In this document: positions 41,704 to 54,326 of the stretch, piece by piece | Numbering within the stretch: position 1 is the first letter of the stretch | Layout of the letters: every line of letters begins with the position of its first letter | Origin: Coleophoma eucalyptorum | Lineage: Eukaryota > Ascomycota > Leotiomycetes > Helotiales > Dermateaceae | Length of the DNA stretch: 64,000 bases | NCBI GenBank assembly: GCA_026120035.1 | Contig: JALRME010000003.1 | Coordinates: 682,001 to 746,000, forward strand | Reading direction: 5' to 3' | Position numbers and translations under genes: made by a program | The notes under the pieces: model-generated | The model's database searches: none | The model's input: only the letters and a program-made list of their open reading frames with translations | Told to the model about the DNA's origin: nothing

Positions 41704-42868
41704 TTAGGAGGCGATGAAGTATAATGAATTGACGACCTGGAGATACCATGACATCCTCGATGAGGGTTGCATTGCTGGCGTTTCAATTGCAGGTTGCATT
41801 GGTTGGAAGGGGCGGGTTCTTTTGACGAAACCTTTCTGATTGTATGTGGTAAAATGTTCGCTACGACGAGTCCAAGGGTTCTGGATAGGTCATGTCCATG
41901 GATAATACATAATGAGCCAGTGATGATTCTTCCCTCACTAGCATTGTTACCCGGGGCCAGCCCTTAAGCGTGATTAGCTCTTGGCTTTACCCGCTTCTTC
42001 CAAGTTAAATATCCTTATGGGGGCAAATAAAGGAGTGATAATAAATCCATCCGGTGAGGAGGCTGCCGATCGCCAACCATGCCGCTGCAAGCTGAGCAGG
42101 TGAGTTGAGGGAATCTCCTCTTCGGGATTTGGGAATCAGAAGTAAGGTGTCTTGCTTTGAAGCTTGCCAGTCGAGAACGGTGGGGGACGGTGCAGCGACG
42201 TCATATTTGGAGTCGGCGCTATGCTATTCTTATATTTCACAAGGAAGGAGGGCTTAGCATGCATTTGCACTCGAGCTTCCTAGCTCTCAAGCACTCGTCA
42301 CTGGCGAGGATGACGAGGCTGGGGATATGGACAAGGGAATGGGAGAGGGATTAGAAGTATACCGGCATGGGTACGGCGCATGGAGAATAAGATAACTTGG
42401 TCTGATTTTATGCTCTTTGGTAGGGCTGTCAAACATAATAATTATACCAACATCCCGCTTGAGGGTTCAGCTTGGCAAAGCTTGAATCTGCAAGCTCGTG
42501 CCGATTGACTCTAGCTAACGCTCCAGGGTTTTGCGCTGCTGTGCTTTTGTCCCAGAATCCTGCCAAAAGATCAACAAGGCGTTGCGCCATCGTCACCGAG
42601 ACTTTCAGTTAGCTCGCGATCTCCTCTTCCTGCTTCCTGCTTCCTTCTCCTCCACCTCCTCCCACTTCCGTCTCCTTTTGCTATCGTTGATCAAAGCTCG
42701 ACGGCGAGCCTTGGCTATTGCTTTTCTTTTTTTCAAGTCTATATCGCCTCCGCATTCAACAATTGAGCCCAGATTAAGAAAAATTATCTCTTGATCTTTG
42801 GTGACGTGAGGCTTACATTCTCCATTGTGGTGGTGCTTTATTGACAGTCGTGCAGAGAGTATCGCGTC
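41704..42868. other. Spacer upstream of the C2-domain gene
   Basis: Includes a CT-rich promoter-like stretch at about 42620-42690. No gene is supported. Confidence 0.55.
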
Positions 42869-44687
42869 ATGGCTGAAAACGAAAAGCAATCGCAGCCACC
42901 TGCTGCCAACGGCGACTCTGTTGCCAACGACAACTCCGTGCTAAATGGCGATACCCCGAACAGCGATATCCCGAACGGCGATGCTGAGAAGCATCATAAC
43001 AAGTTGGCCGCCGCAAAGGATAAATTGGGCGAGAAGAAGGAGCAGATAAAGGATAAGGAGCCTGCGGGAGGCTACGATGACACCCCAATATACCGTGGCG
43101 GTGATGGATACATTGTCAGGTTCACCTTTCACCGCGCTGAGAATCTGCCAGCGGCAGATCTCAATACTCGCTCGTCAGATCCCTATATCCACGCGACATT
43201 GACTTCAGCACTACCAAAGAGACACAAGGAAGACCCGGATATGACTCTGCGTACGAAGACCATACACAAAAATGTAAATCCAGAGTGGAACCAGGTCTGG
43301 ACAGTTGCGGGTGTGCCATCGAGCGGGTTCAGGTTAAAGTGTAGGTTATATGACGAAGATCCGTCGGATCACGATGATCGCCTTGGCAATGTCACTGTTA
43401 GTGTGGGGCAGTTAGGGTCCAATTGGCCTGGAATCCGCAACGAGGGTTTCGATATCAAAAAACGAATGGGAAGCAAGAGAGCTTATATGGTCAGAGGATG
43501 TATATCTCTGCTGAGCAAGACGCACCATATCAGCGGAACCCTTTTTCTTAGCGCTGAAGTGCTTGGAGAATCTGAACCTCCTCACGGGAGGATGTATACT
43601 CTCGGAGACACATTTTGGTTCAAACATTATTCTCCCATGATTGGTCGGATTGCAGGAACCAAGGCTCCAGATAGCTCAGCTGGAAAGGATGGGAAAACAG
43701 AAAGATACGAGTGAGTCTAAGATTCTGTGGATTACTAAGGGTTCGTACTGATGGACGTCTAGTTTCCAAGCAAATCAATTCCAGCTTCAGGGACCCGTAC
43801 CCGAGAAACTCTACCACCGTTTTGTTGAATTCAAGCCGTTTGTCAAAGGCATGTTCTCAAGCAAAGGTGTTCGAGGGCGCATTTTGAACAAGGCTCTTCA
43901 TCACCAACACAATCGTGTCTACAATTTCAGCAATTCAACCCAAACTGGGGTTGTGAAGCCAAGATCTGAAGAAGCATCCCTTCGGTTCCTCGAGATGGTT
44001 CACTTCGATGAGGGCGGCCGTATTTTCACATATGTCATAACGTTGGATGGACTTTTCCGCTTCACGGAAACAGGAAAGGAATTTGGAATTGACCTACTCT
44101 CAAAGCACACCATGCACAGCGATGTAAATATTTACATCGCCTGCTCAGGCGAGTTCTTCGTGCGTCGGCTCAAGCATCCAAACAAGCCAACAGATGCACC
44201 AAACCAACATACGCATCCCGACGAAGATCTTCCTGGTGGACCGCCAAATGATGAGCCACCCAAGGATCCAAAACACTACGAGCTCGTCATCGACAACGAC
44301 AGTGGAACCTACCGACCAAATGGAAAACTACTACCCGAACTCAAGAAATTTCTTAACGAAAACTTCCCAGGTCTACATATCGTCGTGAAGGAATGCACGG
44401 ACGAGAAGCTGATTGAGATGAAGAAGCAGCAAGTAGCGCGCAAGAAGAAGGAGGGCAAGAATATTGAGCTGGTGCAGAATTCTGATGATGAGATCTCATC
44501 GAGCGACGAGAGTGATCTGGAAGACGTGCATGGTGGACTAAAGAAGGGCACGAAGAAGCAGAGAGCCTACGAGGCGCTTGAGGATCCCAAAAAGGCTCTT
44601 GAGAGCCTAATTCCTGGAGAGAAGGGTAGGCATGAACGCGAGGCGAGGGAAGAGAATGAGGATGTGGCGACGAGTAGTACTGCTTAA
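42869..44687 (+). CDS. C2-domain protein with fungal-type C-terminal half
   Basis: Two exons (42869-43710, 43763-44687) with a 52-nt intron give 588 aa. After a disordered Asn/Asp-rich N terminus and a charged KLAAAKDKLGEKKEQIKDKE segment, a C2 domain spans about 75-200. Acidic loop residues that could bind calcium are visible in DLNTRSSDPY and DEDPSDHDDR, and PEWNQVW is the usual C2 strand. The second half (about 280-500: KGVRGRILNKALHHQHNRVYNF, FLEMVHFDEGGRIFTYVITLDGLFRF, MHSDVNIYIACSGEFFVRRL) looks like a well-ordered domain I cannot assign. The C terminus is acidic and Lys-rich. No membrane span is present, so a peripheral, possibly calcium-dependent, membrane role is inferred. Similar proteins are widespread in filamentous ascomycetes but not, to my knowledge, characterised. 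Confidence 0.88.
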
Positions 44688-45441
44688 TCCTCTTTTCCCC
44701 TTTTTTTCATTCTCATTCTGGTTTGCCGCTTCTTTGTTACCTATTTCTTTGTCGTTCCTGGATATACCCAAATTTGGTGCTCGTGTTAACAAACAGGGGA
44801 TGTATAATACAGAGGTGGTTTGATCTTTTCTCATTCATACGCGCAGGTACTGATAATTGATGCCATTTTCTCAGTTTTGGGGTTAATTAGCAGGGCGGGC
44901 GCAGGATGGCAGGATAGCTTCTGAAAGAATCTTTTGAGATCGGTCTTATAATTCAAGGCACAAAACGGGTGAATTTTTTTGGGTTTGCGTCTTCCCTTAA
45001 CACTTGGTTTATGTATTAATGTGTGTATCTTATGTGCACATCTCTTGGTTTTCAGATTAATGTTCATATATTGATTTTCTTCTACTTCGCCTGGACCCTG
45101 CTTGATTTGAGCTGAGACTAAGCTTTGAGGACTTAGCTAGCAATTGCTTGCTTTCCTTGGCAGTGCTACCATAAGACCCTTGGGCCCCATACAAAGAGCC
45201 GAACTGTAACACCCTCCCTGTCATGAATTTGTCTTGCTCCGGAACATTATGTACGGACAGACAGACAGACCTGCTTCTAAAAACTCCGCCCCTGACATGA
45301 TTCAAAGTTTTCTCTCCTATAAAACGCCAGGTACCTAAGTCCATGAATAAATCTCCGTGCTCCATCCCTACGCCAGCTAACAAGCCTGTGCTTGAAAAAT
45401 GCATACCTGCTCGAGAGAAGTCAGTCACACCATACGAAATT
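44688..45441. other. Convergent 3' spacer between the C2 gene and the Rad60-like gene
   Basis: No gene is supported. Confidence 0.55.
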
Positions 45442-46917
45442 TCATGATAAGTGTGCCTCTAGAGTATCCATATCCTCGAGCTCAACATCTCCACAGTTAG
45501 CATTCTCATCCAGAGCTTCGCCATCAAACCGAAGCGTCACTTCCTTCTCCGGCTCAATTCCATGCTTCTGCTTGAATGCCACTATGAGCTTCAGGATCGG
45601 TGTGCCTTGCGATACCTTGGTCTTAAAATCGGGGAAGTTGCGTGCCTTGACGATGATCCGGATTTTGGGTGTGACTTGGACCTTAGGCTCCGGAGATGGT
45701 GAGGGCGACGCCTGGGCCTGCGTTTCTGGGTCTTCTTTCAACAGCAGTCGAGACGCTTCTAGTCGCTTAAGGTGTTGGCTGAACAACTCATCTGTCCAAG
45801 CCTCTATGTGAACGCGTCCATCTGCATCAAACCCCTCACCGTCGTGGTACAGTTGTCCATCTTCGTTGACTTTAAGACCCATAGTTTTACAGGATGACAC
45901 GTCAAAGAGCCTTTTATTCCGCCATGTAAGGAATATACTAGCCCTTGCAGATTCATCCAGAGGCTGGTCGTTGAGGCGTTGTTTGTCGAGCCATGCCTGA
46001 CGAACCAATTTCAGAGGCTGGGACCATCTCCTCCTCACTTGTAAGGGCCTCGACCCATCAATATACGACGAGATCAAAATCTCGACAGTGGGGTCAAATT
46101 TTTGTTCTGTGATTGCTTCGGGTGCCGGAGACAATGAAGTATCTGCTGCAAGACGATCCTGCATCTTCTTCCGCTGCCGTTCTCTTGCTCTTGCCATGAT
46201 CTCTGCGAACTCGGGATCTGAATTTTGGAAGGGGTCATCTTCTTCTACAAGTAGTTTTGTAACAGGGTTTTCCGTGTTGAAAATAACATCCTCATCGTCA
46301 AATTCTACAGGCTTTGACGCCTTACAATCGGATTCGTCGGCGCTGTCGTCCAGGCATATGATGTCTTTTTCTTCTTGCACATCACTACGTTTTTTGTCTT
46401 TCCCTTCCTGAAGTCCCTGTTTATGTCGTTCGGGTTGTGAACCTCGAGGGCTGCTCTGTATCTGCTGCCGCGAGCTTGACTGTGATCTGCGGCTGTCTGG
46501 AGTGGTCTGGGTCGAGGTACTAAGATAAAAGTCAATGGTGCCTCATATATGTTGATGAACGCCCTACCTTCTCAAGCGCTGTGCAGAATCATGTGTCTCA
46601 ACTTCTTGGGATGATGCACTCTCATTGTCAGCGCCATCACTCCTTCTCCTCTTCTCCTCGTGCACAGCCGATGTTTCTCTGCTAACACTTGATCTTTTGC
46701 GCCGCTCGACTTTCACAGATTTTTCTTTCTGTTTGCGCTCCTTTTCGGCAACTACACTTGGAAAGAAGTGTTTTGCTCTGCTAAAAAATGCGACTGATTC
46801 ATCTTCGTTCTCCACATCACCTATGGGAGTTTTTGGTGCCCACTTAGACTTTTTGAATAGCGACCTCTTCACTGGTTGAGGCACTGGTGCTGGTTCTTGG
46901 GCAGCTTCATCTGCCAT
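45442..46917 (-). CDS. Rad60/Esc2/NIP45-type protein with SUMO-like domains
   Basis: Two exons (46568-46917, 45442-46519) with a 48-nt intron give 475 aa. The N terminus carries a short conserved RSLFKKSKWAPK patch, then a basic, Ser-rich disordered stretch. An acidic motif IICLDD (about 170) resembles a SUMO-interacting motif. Two SUMO-like domains follow: the first at about 255-345 (VEILISSYIDGSRPLQVRRRWSQPLKLVRQAW) and the second at the C terminus (KIRIIVKARNFPDFKTKVSQGTPILKLIVAFKQKHG to DMDTLEAHLS). There is no terminal GG, so it cannot be conjugated. The family acts with the Smc5/6 complex and Ubc9 in recombination repair and genome stability. It is divergent from LSM6 with 285 bp between start codons. 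Confidence 0.86.
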
Positions 46918-47202
46918 TATAGATGTGCGTGCGCGAAGTTCTTATAGCAAATTTGGAAGACCACAAGGCTGTGAGTTGTTGCGTCGCAAAAGCGAACGAT
47001 ATTTGAGAAAGCGGGAGACGTGAAGACCCCACGGCCATAGACGCGATGCGCTAAGAACCGACCCTGCTCCTTCTCGAATGCAGTTCGGGCTGGAAGAATT
47101 TCAGCCTCATGAAAGCTTGACCCCCCCCCCCACGCTTCGATACATGCAACGCGCAACAACTACACCCAAACCAAAACCTCCTTCAGAAATTTCGCCGCAA
47201 TA
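46918..47202. promoter_or_regulatory. Shared divergent promoter of the Rad60-like gene and LSM6
   Basis: The 285 bases between start codons include an 11-base C run (47121-47131). No other motif is called. Confidence 0.6.
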
Positions 47203-47498
47203 ATGGAGAACGGTTCCGCTACACAAGGTGAAGGCAGAGATCCCTCTGGTTTCCTGAGTGAGATCATCGGGCAAGGTGTTACGGTGAAACTGAACTCGGG
47301 AGTTGTTTACAAAGGTAAAGCTCTTTGAGCTATGCACTGGGCGTAGCTGACTGGCATATAGGCGAATTACAATCAGTTGACGGCTACATGAACATTGCAC
47401 TCGAGAAGACTGAGGAACACGTCAACGGTATTAAGAAGCGGAGCTACGGTGATGCCTTTGTGAGAGGGAACAACGTCATGTACATCTCTGCCGACTGA
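47203..47498 (+). CDS. LSM6: U6 snRNA-associated Sm-like protein LSm6
   Basis: Two exons (47203-47314, 47362-47498) with a 47-nt intron give 82 aa, the normal size. LSm6 is part of the LSm2-8 ring on U6 snRNA and the LSm1-7 ring in cytoplasmic mRNA decay. Sm motif 1 is seen in GQGVTVKLNSGVVYKGELQSVDGYMNIAL (intron within the GEL codon) and Sm motif 2 in DAFVRGNNVMYIS. The ATG at 47203 lies close to the conserved GFLSEIIGQ block with a short Gly/Ser-containing leader. Coding sequence this short with both Sm motifs leaves little doubt. Confidence 0.96.
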
Positions 47499-47813
47499 GG
47501 GGTGCGGAGCTGGGCAGCAGTTTTATTGATGATGGGTCGGATGGATTTGTATTCATTGGGCTGGAGTTAGGAGTGAGGACGGCATGATATCCAGAAGTTA
47601 TCCGAATGGCACGGGAATATAAGGGACCGATAACCTGGAAAGGCCACGGACGGAACCTGTCTTGGGTGTGATCCTTGCGATTAAGAAAGTCATGCTTGTG
47701 AAGCATAACAGTATCTAGGAACATCTATTGATTCTATCTGGAAGTGAAGCTGCCTGGGTTATGTTGGGCCCCTCTGTGACTATTTACAGGATTCTTAGGT
47801 TCATGCAATGCCA
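47499..47813. other. Convergent 3' spacer between LSM6 and the methyltransferase gene
   Basis: 315 bases, noncoding. Confidence 0.6.
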
Positions 47814-48862
47814 TCATATCCTCGACGTCCATGCCATATATGTAGCGCCATGTACACCGATCTCTCCCTTCTCATTACGCTCTACTTCAGCACCTTTCAG
47901 CGCCTCAGTTACCTCTTTCTTTATTTGTTCTCTCTCTACACCTTTGGTGTTAGCTATCATACTCAAGGTAGTATATCGGTCCCAAACAGCTTCATCAGTG
48001 AGCCAAATCGTCCATTTCAGGGTCTCCTCGCCCAGTGGTAGCGAAAACTTGGGCATATTATGTGTAAAGGTATCTTTAAGTGTCTGCAATGGCGTGGTGT
48101 CTAGCTGCTGCTTGAATATTTGTTTCCAGGCAAGATGTCGGAATCTTGTGTGGCCGTCTTCATGTTCGTTCACAATGTCTTTTAGCTTCTGCTCCCACTT
48201 GGCTGTTGCTTCCCACTCTTTCGGCGCATTATCTGTTTATTCTTGTCAGCTAGAACGATGCCGAGAGGTGGTTTTCTCCACATACAATCTTCGATGTTCC
48301 AAATCATGCCAAATGCGCCGCCAGGAACCAGCACGCGGTGGATTTCCTTGAGAGCTTCTTCCGTAGCGAACCTGGGATAGTGAGCGTTCACCTCTCTGAG
48401 TGTGCCAGAATTGAAGGGCATAAAGGGCACTCACCAGTGAAAAGCCTACTACTTAATTAGCAATTCATTCTCAGACAGGCACTATACATTCATGGCGTCT
48501 ACCTGAGCAGCAATGACCGCATCCGCCCAACCCTCCTCAATGGGCATATTACCCGCATCACCATTTAACGATTTGACATGGCTTCCCAAGTTCTTCGCCT
48601 CCAAGACTTGTCTCATCCCATCATGTGGCTCAACGCCCACAATCTCAAATTTCTCCGGTCTAGCAGCCAAGCACTCGGTGAATTTGCCTGTTCCACAGGC
48701 TAGATCTACAACCTTTGCACCTGCCACTGAGGAGATATTAAGGTGTGTGAGCAGGTTTGATACCGCATCGGGTGAATAACTGGGCCTGTGTTTGTCATAT
48801 CTGGATCCGTCAGAAAATCCAGTGGCGGCTTGATTAGCTAGAGAGGGTTTTGCGGCAGCCAT
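47814..48862 (-). CDS. Class I SAM-dependent methyltransferase (Methyltransf_11 / TMT1-CRG1-like)
   Basis: Four exons (48503-48862, 48435-48445, 48286-48371, 47814-48232) give 291 aa. The N terminus RYDKHRPSYSPDAV is typical of fungal members. Motif I VVDLACGTGKF (51-61) binds SAM, with VGVEPHDGMR as motif II, GDAGNMPIEEGWADAVIAAQAFHWF as the post-II region and VLVPGGAFGMIWNIED as motif III. Exon 2 is only 11 bases and encodes the AFHW core of the conserved AQAFHWF signature, which supports the micro-exon directly. The methyl acceptor is unknown; related yeast proteins act on trans-aconitate or other small acids or lipids. No secretion or membrane signal is seen. Confidence 0.9.
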
Positions 48863-51800
48863 TTTTGCAAGTTCTAGAGTGGTACTTCTTCTAATCTCTC
48901 ACTTTAATGTCTGCTTGGGAAACTGGAGGAGTTCGGGCGAGATATTAAAGGCAAATAACGTTATAGAGATACTTGGTTCCGTCATCCACGCTGCTGCGAA
49001 GTCGCCCCGCAACTCGGCGCCGTGGTTTGCTCGCTCGCTTATTTCGAGAATGGGCGAGGGGGAATTGATGGACGTTTACTTATTTCATGTGCAGGCACCC
49101 AGCTGAGTGGTTCCAAGCTTCTGCATATTTGCTGTTTGTTTAATTTTGAGAGCAGGTTGGATCTTGGGAGAAAAGGCATAGACCAGCAGACTTGAAGCGC
49201 CGAGCTGTTGGGGGGAAAGGGGAAGGGGAAGGGGGTCAATCTTGTTTTGTAACACAATGAGACTAAGTGTATGAAGATACCCAACTTACGTGCAACTGCG
49301 TTTCCCTTGGTCTTTGATTACGACATGGCGGTCGTCTCAAAGATTTTTTAGACATCGATTCATCTAGACAGATACTACCAGTAGCTTTTACACCGAGGCT
49401 TAAGGCTCCGTGTCAGGGAAAGGTTAATTTAATAAAGTTCACCTGTGATTAATACACGTTCATGCCAAAGACGTCACTCAGATCAAAAAGCACACATGGT
49501 TTTTTTTAAAGACGTATATTTGAGTTTAACGAAGCAAACCTTCTCTTCTATCATATCTAGAAATCAATTGTTTTGTTATTCATTTCTACATCCGCTATGA
49601 CAAAAGACCCCCCCCCCACACAAAACCTTCTCTGATAACTTAACTAACGTAGACTTTAACACAGGCTTTGCATCTTCCCCTGGTTGCAGATTGTAACACA
49701 GACACCACTAGTTTGATCAAATTTCACGTATGAGTAGGCTCTTTAAGGTAGTAACACCCGTCGGCATCGTTGCGGGTGGCGTAAACAGGACCGGTAGCAA
49801 ATCCGTTCCACACCGAAATATAGAAAAAAGAATTCAAAGTCGGTACGACTTCTGCGGTACCGATTCAAATTTGGTAGACGGAAAATAAATAATTGTTTCA
49901 GGTTAGTACAATTTACCAGAACTGTTCTTCATGGCTTGGAACAATCCACAAAAGACAAGATATCTCGGCGTTGGCATTGATATTGTGGCAATGTGGTTCA
50001 CACTGCCTTTCCCTGAGGATTGGCATTTTGTAGTTCACTGAAACCAAAATCACCAATGCAGCTGTTTTCCTAAGGACACATAACAAAACTGGTCTGTTTA
50101 TCAAAACATCGAGCCTTCGATAACCGACGCAGCTGTAGAAATGTACATGGCCGAGCAGAGCAGGGCACAGCAATATTTATGTTGCAAATATGGAACGAAA
50201 ATAGTAGTTCTTCAGAATCACCTACATATCAAAAACTCACCTATCTGGTATTTACTCCCCACCTGCTCATATAATAATAAACAACAGATTGTACAAAATC
50301 GCAAGATCGCCCCCAATTTTTGGCTGCGAGACCCCAGTGCCCATTGCAATGGCATAAAGTCTATGGTTGTCGGAAATCCTCCCGGTTGTCGTTCCCAACA
50401 CGACATATGCAGATAGGCCAAGGAAATCGAAGAGGGCTACCAAACAGTGAAAGTTCAAATAGGGGTGAAGCAGAAAAAGTTCCATCCTCTGCCACTTACA
50501 CGATGATAGCGGAGGCGCATTATCATAAGTTGGAGGTCTGTGTTGCATGGATGCAGCAAGGCAAACACAAGAGGTGGGGAAGTAAGCATGTCTTTTTATT
50601 ATTGTTGCAGTCCAGAGCTTGAGCACAGAGAAGGCAGCGAATCGCAAGACCTTGTGTCACGTTAAGAAGTCCAAACTGACGTAATGTTTGTTGTGATTTC
50701 TCAAAGTCAGATGGTCGTCGGCTGTTAAACCGCCATAGCAGCAAACATATAGCTCAGTTGTACATAAACCGCTTGCTAGAAGGCTTGCGAATCAGGCCAA
50801 ACGGCGGCAAAAATGTGAAAAACCGTTTCAAGTATAGAAACCAGTATGAATCATGTTGCAGAACCATCCGCTCACCAACCAACCGCTGGGCAGGATTGCA
50901 GCCGTCGTGTGCGTCTAAATGAGATCAGATGGAGGGACTGATGGCCTCGCAACAACCTGATTCAATGACCACAGTCCCAGGCCAGACAGGGTGAGTGACT
51001 AATAACTTGTAGCCGACCGAATGGCAAACTCAATGCTTCTCAAGTTGACAGACCTGGAAGCTCGTCGCTTGTAGTGATTGGATACCGGTACTGGAGGTCG
51101 AAGAGCTGTGCAGTTGCTGGACGTACCTTCGTGGGGACTATCCCAGTGAGCCATGAAACAACAGCGAGTATGAGACAGTGATCAGTGGTCGAAGAGGCAA
51201 ACTAGAAATGGGATGGAAGGCCAAAAGACCCTTAGATGGCGGAGGGCTTCTGTCAACGGCTCGCATGCCTGCCTGCAATCGCTCATCCTAACCTTGGGCC
51301 CATGTCGTAGATCTCACCGCTTAGCAGACAGCCAATTGACAGCCATGCAAGCGCGCAACAATATCTGCATCGAGCCAGGTCCAGGCACGGTAGTCAAGAT
51401 GCAGATGGCTCGGCAGTGCAGCTGTAGGTGATGGGACCAACCAGGGACTGGGAAGATGGCTGTCGTCTGGAGAAAGAGGGGCTCTGTGCAAAGAGAGAAC
51501 TGAACAGGCGGGCGGGTTGTTTACCATCATATGTACCATAGTAGGGAATCTTCGGTATCAAGACAGTCCGGGACTGTCGCAAAACTAGGCCAGCAGGGTT
51601 GCGCCTTGCCTGTTGTGGAGCGTTTTGCGTAGGGCTTGAGTTGTTCCGACCCGCTTGGAAGGGGGCTACGCTACTAAGTCCTGTTCACCTCTCATCTGAT
51701 GCGCACCTGGCTTCAGGACCCGGTGTAGGTATATATTTCTCCATTCTCCCGCCAATGCTGCTCTCTTGAGTATTTTGGCTTTTGTACATATTTCTTCATT

Positions 51801-52049
51801 TCTCCAATATCTTGTTTGGGTGCATGCTACCAGCAAAGACCATCCGTCCATCTTTCATCCATTGCGACGTCTGTCCTGATTCTGTTCGTTTGCTTTACGT
51901 CGCCGATGTATAGTGCACTGCGACCTTTTTGAAACCAAACCGACCAATGCGAATTGCCTTGAGCAGAACACCAAACTCATTTTTCATCCACCAGTAGCAC
52001 GCTGAACCGAAAGAAAGGAAGAAGGGCAACCAACCCTAAATCTATCATC
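48863..52049. other. Gene-poor interval upstream of the methyltransferase and P450 genes
   Basis: 3.2 kb without a supportable gene. An AT-rich part (about 49330-49920) with a C run near 49608 is followed by sequence full of stops. Short frames on both strands have no resemblance to known proteins. It would contain both divergent promoters. Confidence 0.5.
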
Positions 52050-53787
52050 ATGGCGGACATTCCTTTTAGAGAGGTGGCGATCAGTTCGGCCGCGGCTTCA
52101 TTTGCGCTGGTGAATTTCCAGCCAAATGTCCTATTATTTTCTCGCCCAACACATCTCGGAACATTCATTCAGCTCTATCTTCTGCAATTTATTCTATGGG
52201 GAATATGGAAGGTGCTTCTATACCCCAAGTTCTTCTCTCGCCTAAGACACCTTCCAATGCCAGCAGGAGGAAGTTGGTGGAATGGACAATTTGGGAGAAT
52301 TTCAAAGGAACCCACAGGCCAGCCACACTGCGAATGGTATTTCTCCCAGGAACTAACTAGAAAGGAGATGCTAATGTTACAGGGTCCATAATGTTCCACA
52401 CAACGGCCTAATCCGTTACTTGGGCCTATTCAACTCTGAACGACTTCTGGTCGCCTCCCCCAAAGCTCTTGCTGAGGTCCTGACCACCAAGAACTACGAC
52501 TTCATAAAGCCAGCCCATATCACAACTGGATTGGGCAGACTGCTAGGAGTTGGTGTTTTGCTAGCAGAAGGTGATGAACACAAAGTGCAAAGGAAGAACC
52601 TTATGCCAGCATTCGCATTCCGTCATGTAAAAGATTTGTACCCAGTATTCTGGAACAAGTCGAGGGAGGCTGTTATTGCAATGACAAACCATGTCAAGTT
52701 GCAGGAAGCGCTGAAGAGATCCGAAGACATAGAGAAAGTAACTATCAACGAGGATGCCGTTGTGATCGAAGCCGGATCATGGGCTAGCAGAGCCACATTG
52801 GATATTATCGGTGTTGCGGGAATGGGACAAGACTTCGGAGCAATCCGTGATCCAGATACACTTCTTAATCGCACTTACAGGACAGTCTTCAAGCCAACGA
52901 AACAGGCACAAATTCTGGGCTTGTTGTCAATGTTCCTTCCAGGATGGTTTGTGAAAAGGCTCCCAGTCAAGCGTAACGGCGATATCGAAAAAGCAGCAGA
53001 AATCATCCGAACGGTATGCAGGCAGCTCATTCGGGCGAAGAAGGATAAGCTTGAAAAACATGAATTAAGCGATGTCGACATTCTCAGTGTTGCGCTAGAG
53101 AGTGGTGGATTTTCAGAGGAGAACCTCGTCGATCAATTAATGACGTTCCTAGCAGCAGGCCACGAAACGACAGCATCTGCTATGACATGGGCGATCTACA
53201 TGCTCTGCGTCCACCCAGAAGTGCAAACTCGACTTCGCCAAGAGATTAGGGAGAAGCTACCAAGCATCGATGAAGATACAGATATTTCCAGCTATGATAT
53301 CGATCATATGCCATACCTGAACGCTGTCTGCAACGAGATTCTACGTTACTACGCCCCAGTGCCACTTACTATACGAGAAGCGGCAGTCGATACTACTATC
53401 GCTGATCAGTTTGTTCCCAAAGGAACCAAGATCATGCTCATTCCCTGGGCTACCAACAAGGACGAGAGCTTATGGGGGCCAGATGCACGAAAGTTCAACC
53501 CAGATCGATGGATGCCACGAGAAGGCGACGCAGGCCGTAGCGCTAGTGGTGGAGCTTCAAGCAATTATGCCATGCTGACATTCCTTCACGGCCCCCGAAG
53601 TTGCATCGGACAAGCGTTTGCGAAGGCTGAGTTCGCAATCTTGCTGGCTGCGTGGATTGGAAGATTGAGCTTCGAATTGAACGATCCTCGTGAGATGGAC
53701 GAGAAGAATGTACTAATCAAGGGCGGTGTTACTGCAAGACCTGCAAAGGGCATGCACGTCAAGATGAAGGTTGTAGATGGATGGTGA
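52050..53787 (+). CDS. Membrane-bound cytochrome P450 monooxygenase
   Basis: Two exons (52050-52336, 52383-53787) with a 46-nt intron give 563 aa. An N-terminal membrane anchor (about 38-58, LYLLQFILWGIWKVLLYP) is followed by the Pro-rich hinge LPMPAGG. The oxygen-activating I-helix motif AGHETT is at 354-359, the ExxR motif EILR at 414-417, the PERF-type FNPDRW downstream, and the heme motif FLHGPRSCIG with axial Cys503. All essential residues are present, so a functional ER monooxygenase is expected. The substrate cannot be inferred. There is no neighbouring synthase, transporter of the cluster type or regulator, so it does not look like part of a biosynthetic cluster. The frame is intact, with no sign of decay. 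Confidence 0.95.
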
Positions 53788-54326
53788 TTGTGCTGTTTAC
53801 ATATTTTCATTTTACTTCCAAGCACGTATACGAACGGCACGGCTTGATGATATACATGATAAAAAAACCCCTTAATGTCATAATGGGACTTGCTATGATC
53901 GGGCGAAATGGCGTTTGGTCGATTGCCAAATGGCTCCATGATATTTTAAATGGAAACAAAAAGTAAATTCATTGCATCGCGATAACTCAACTCTCTTGCA
54001 TTGATGACGAGAAATCTGCCGCTAACTGACTTTTTACTCATTGCAATTAACCCTACCTTGCGGAGCGCCGAAATTCTAAATGGACCATCCACATGCGTTA
54101 CGAACTCTGAGAAAGGAGACTTTGCTGCATGCCTTACAACATGAACACCAACACCAACACCAACATCACCAATAGCCATGCCTTGCCCACGTCCATGTCC
54201 TGTGCTGACTGAGTTCTAAAGTAAGCGAGCCCCGGCTCAGATTTCCCCACCAGCGGCACAACTCAAAAACGAAAAGGAAGTAGGGTTACATATACCCTGA
54301 TAATACTTTCAGTACTCAATAACCAG
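53788..54326. other. Spacer between P450 and tRNA gene
   Basis: P450 3' flank; contains a short ACACCA-type repeat at about 54145-54165. No gene is supported. Confidence 0.55.

Noticed and set aside
50267..50647. 126-residue minus-strand frame in the 49-52 kb gap
   Set aside because: No domain or conserved-looking block; overlapping frames on the other strand are equally long.
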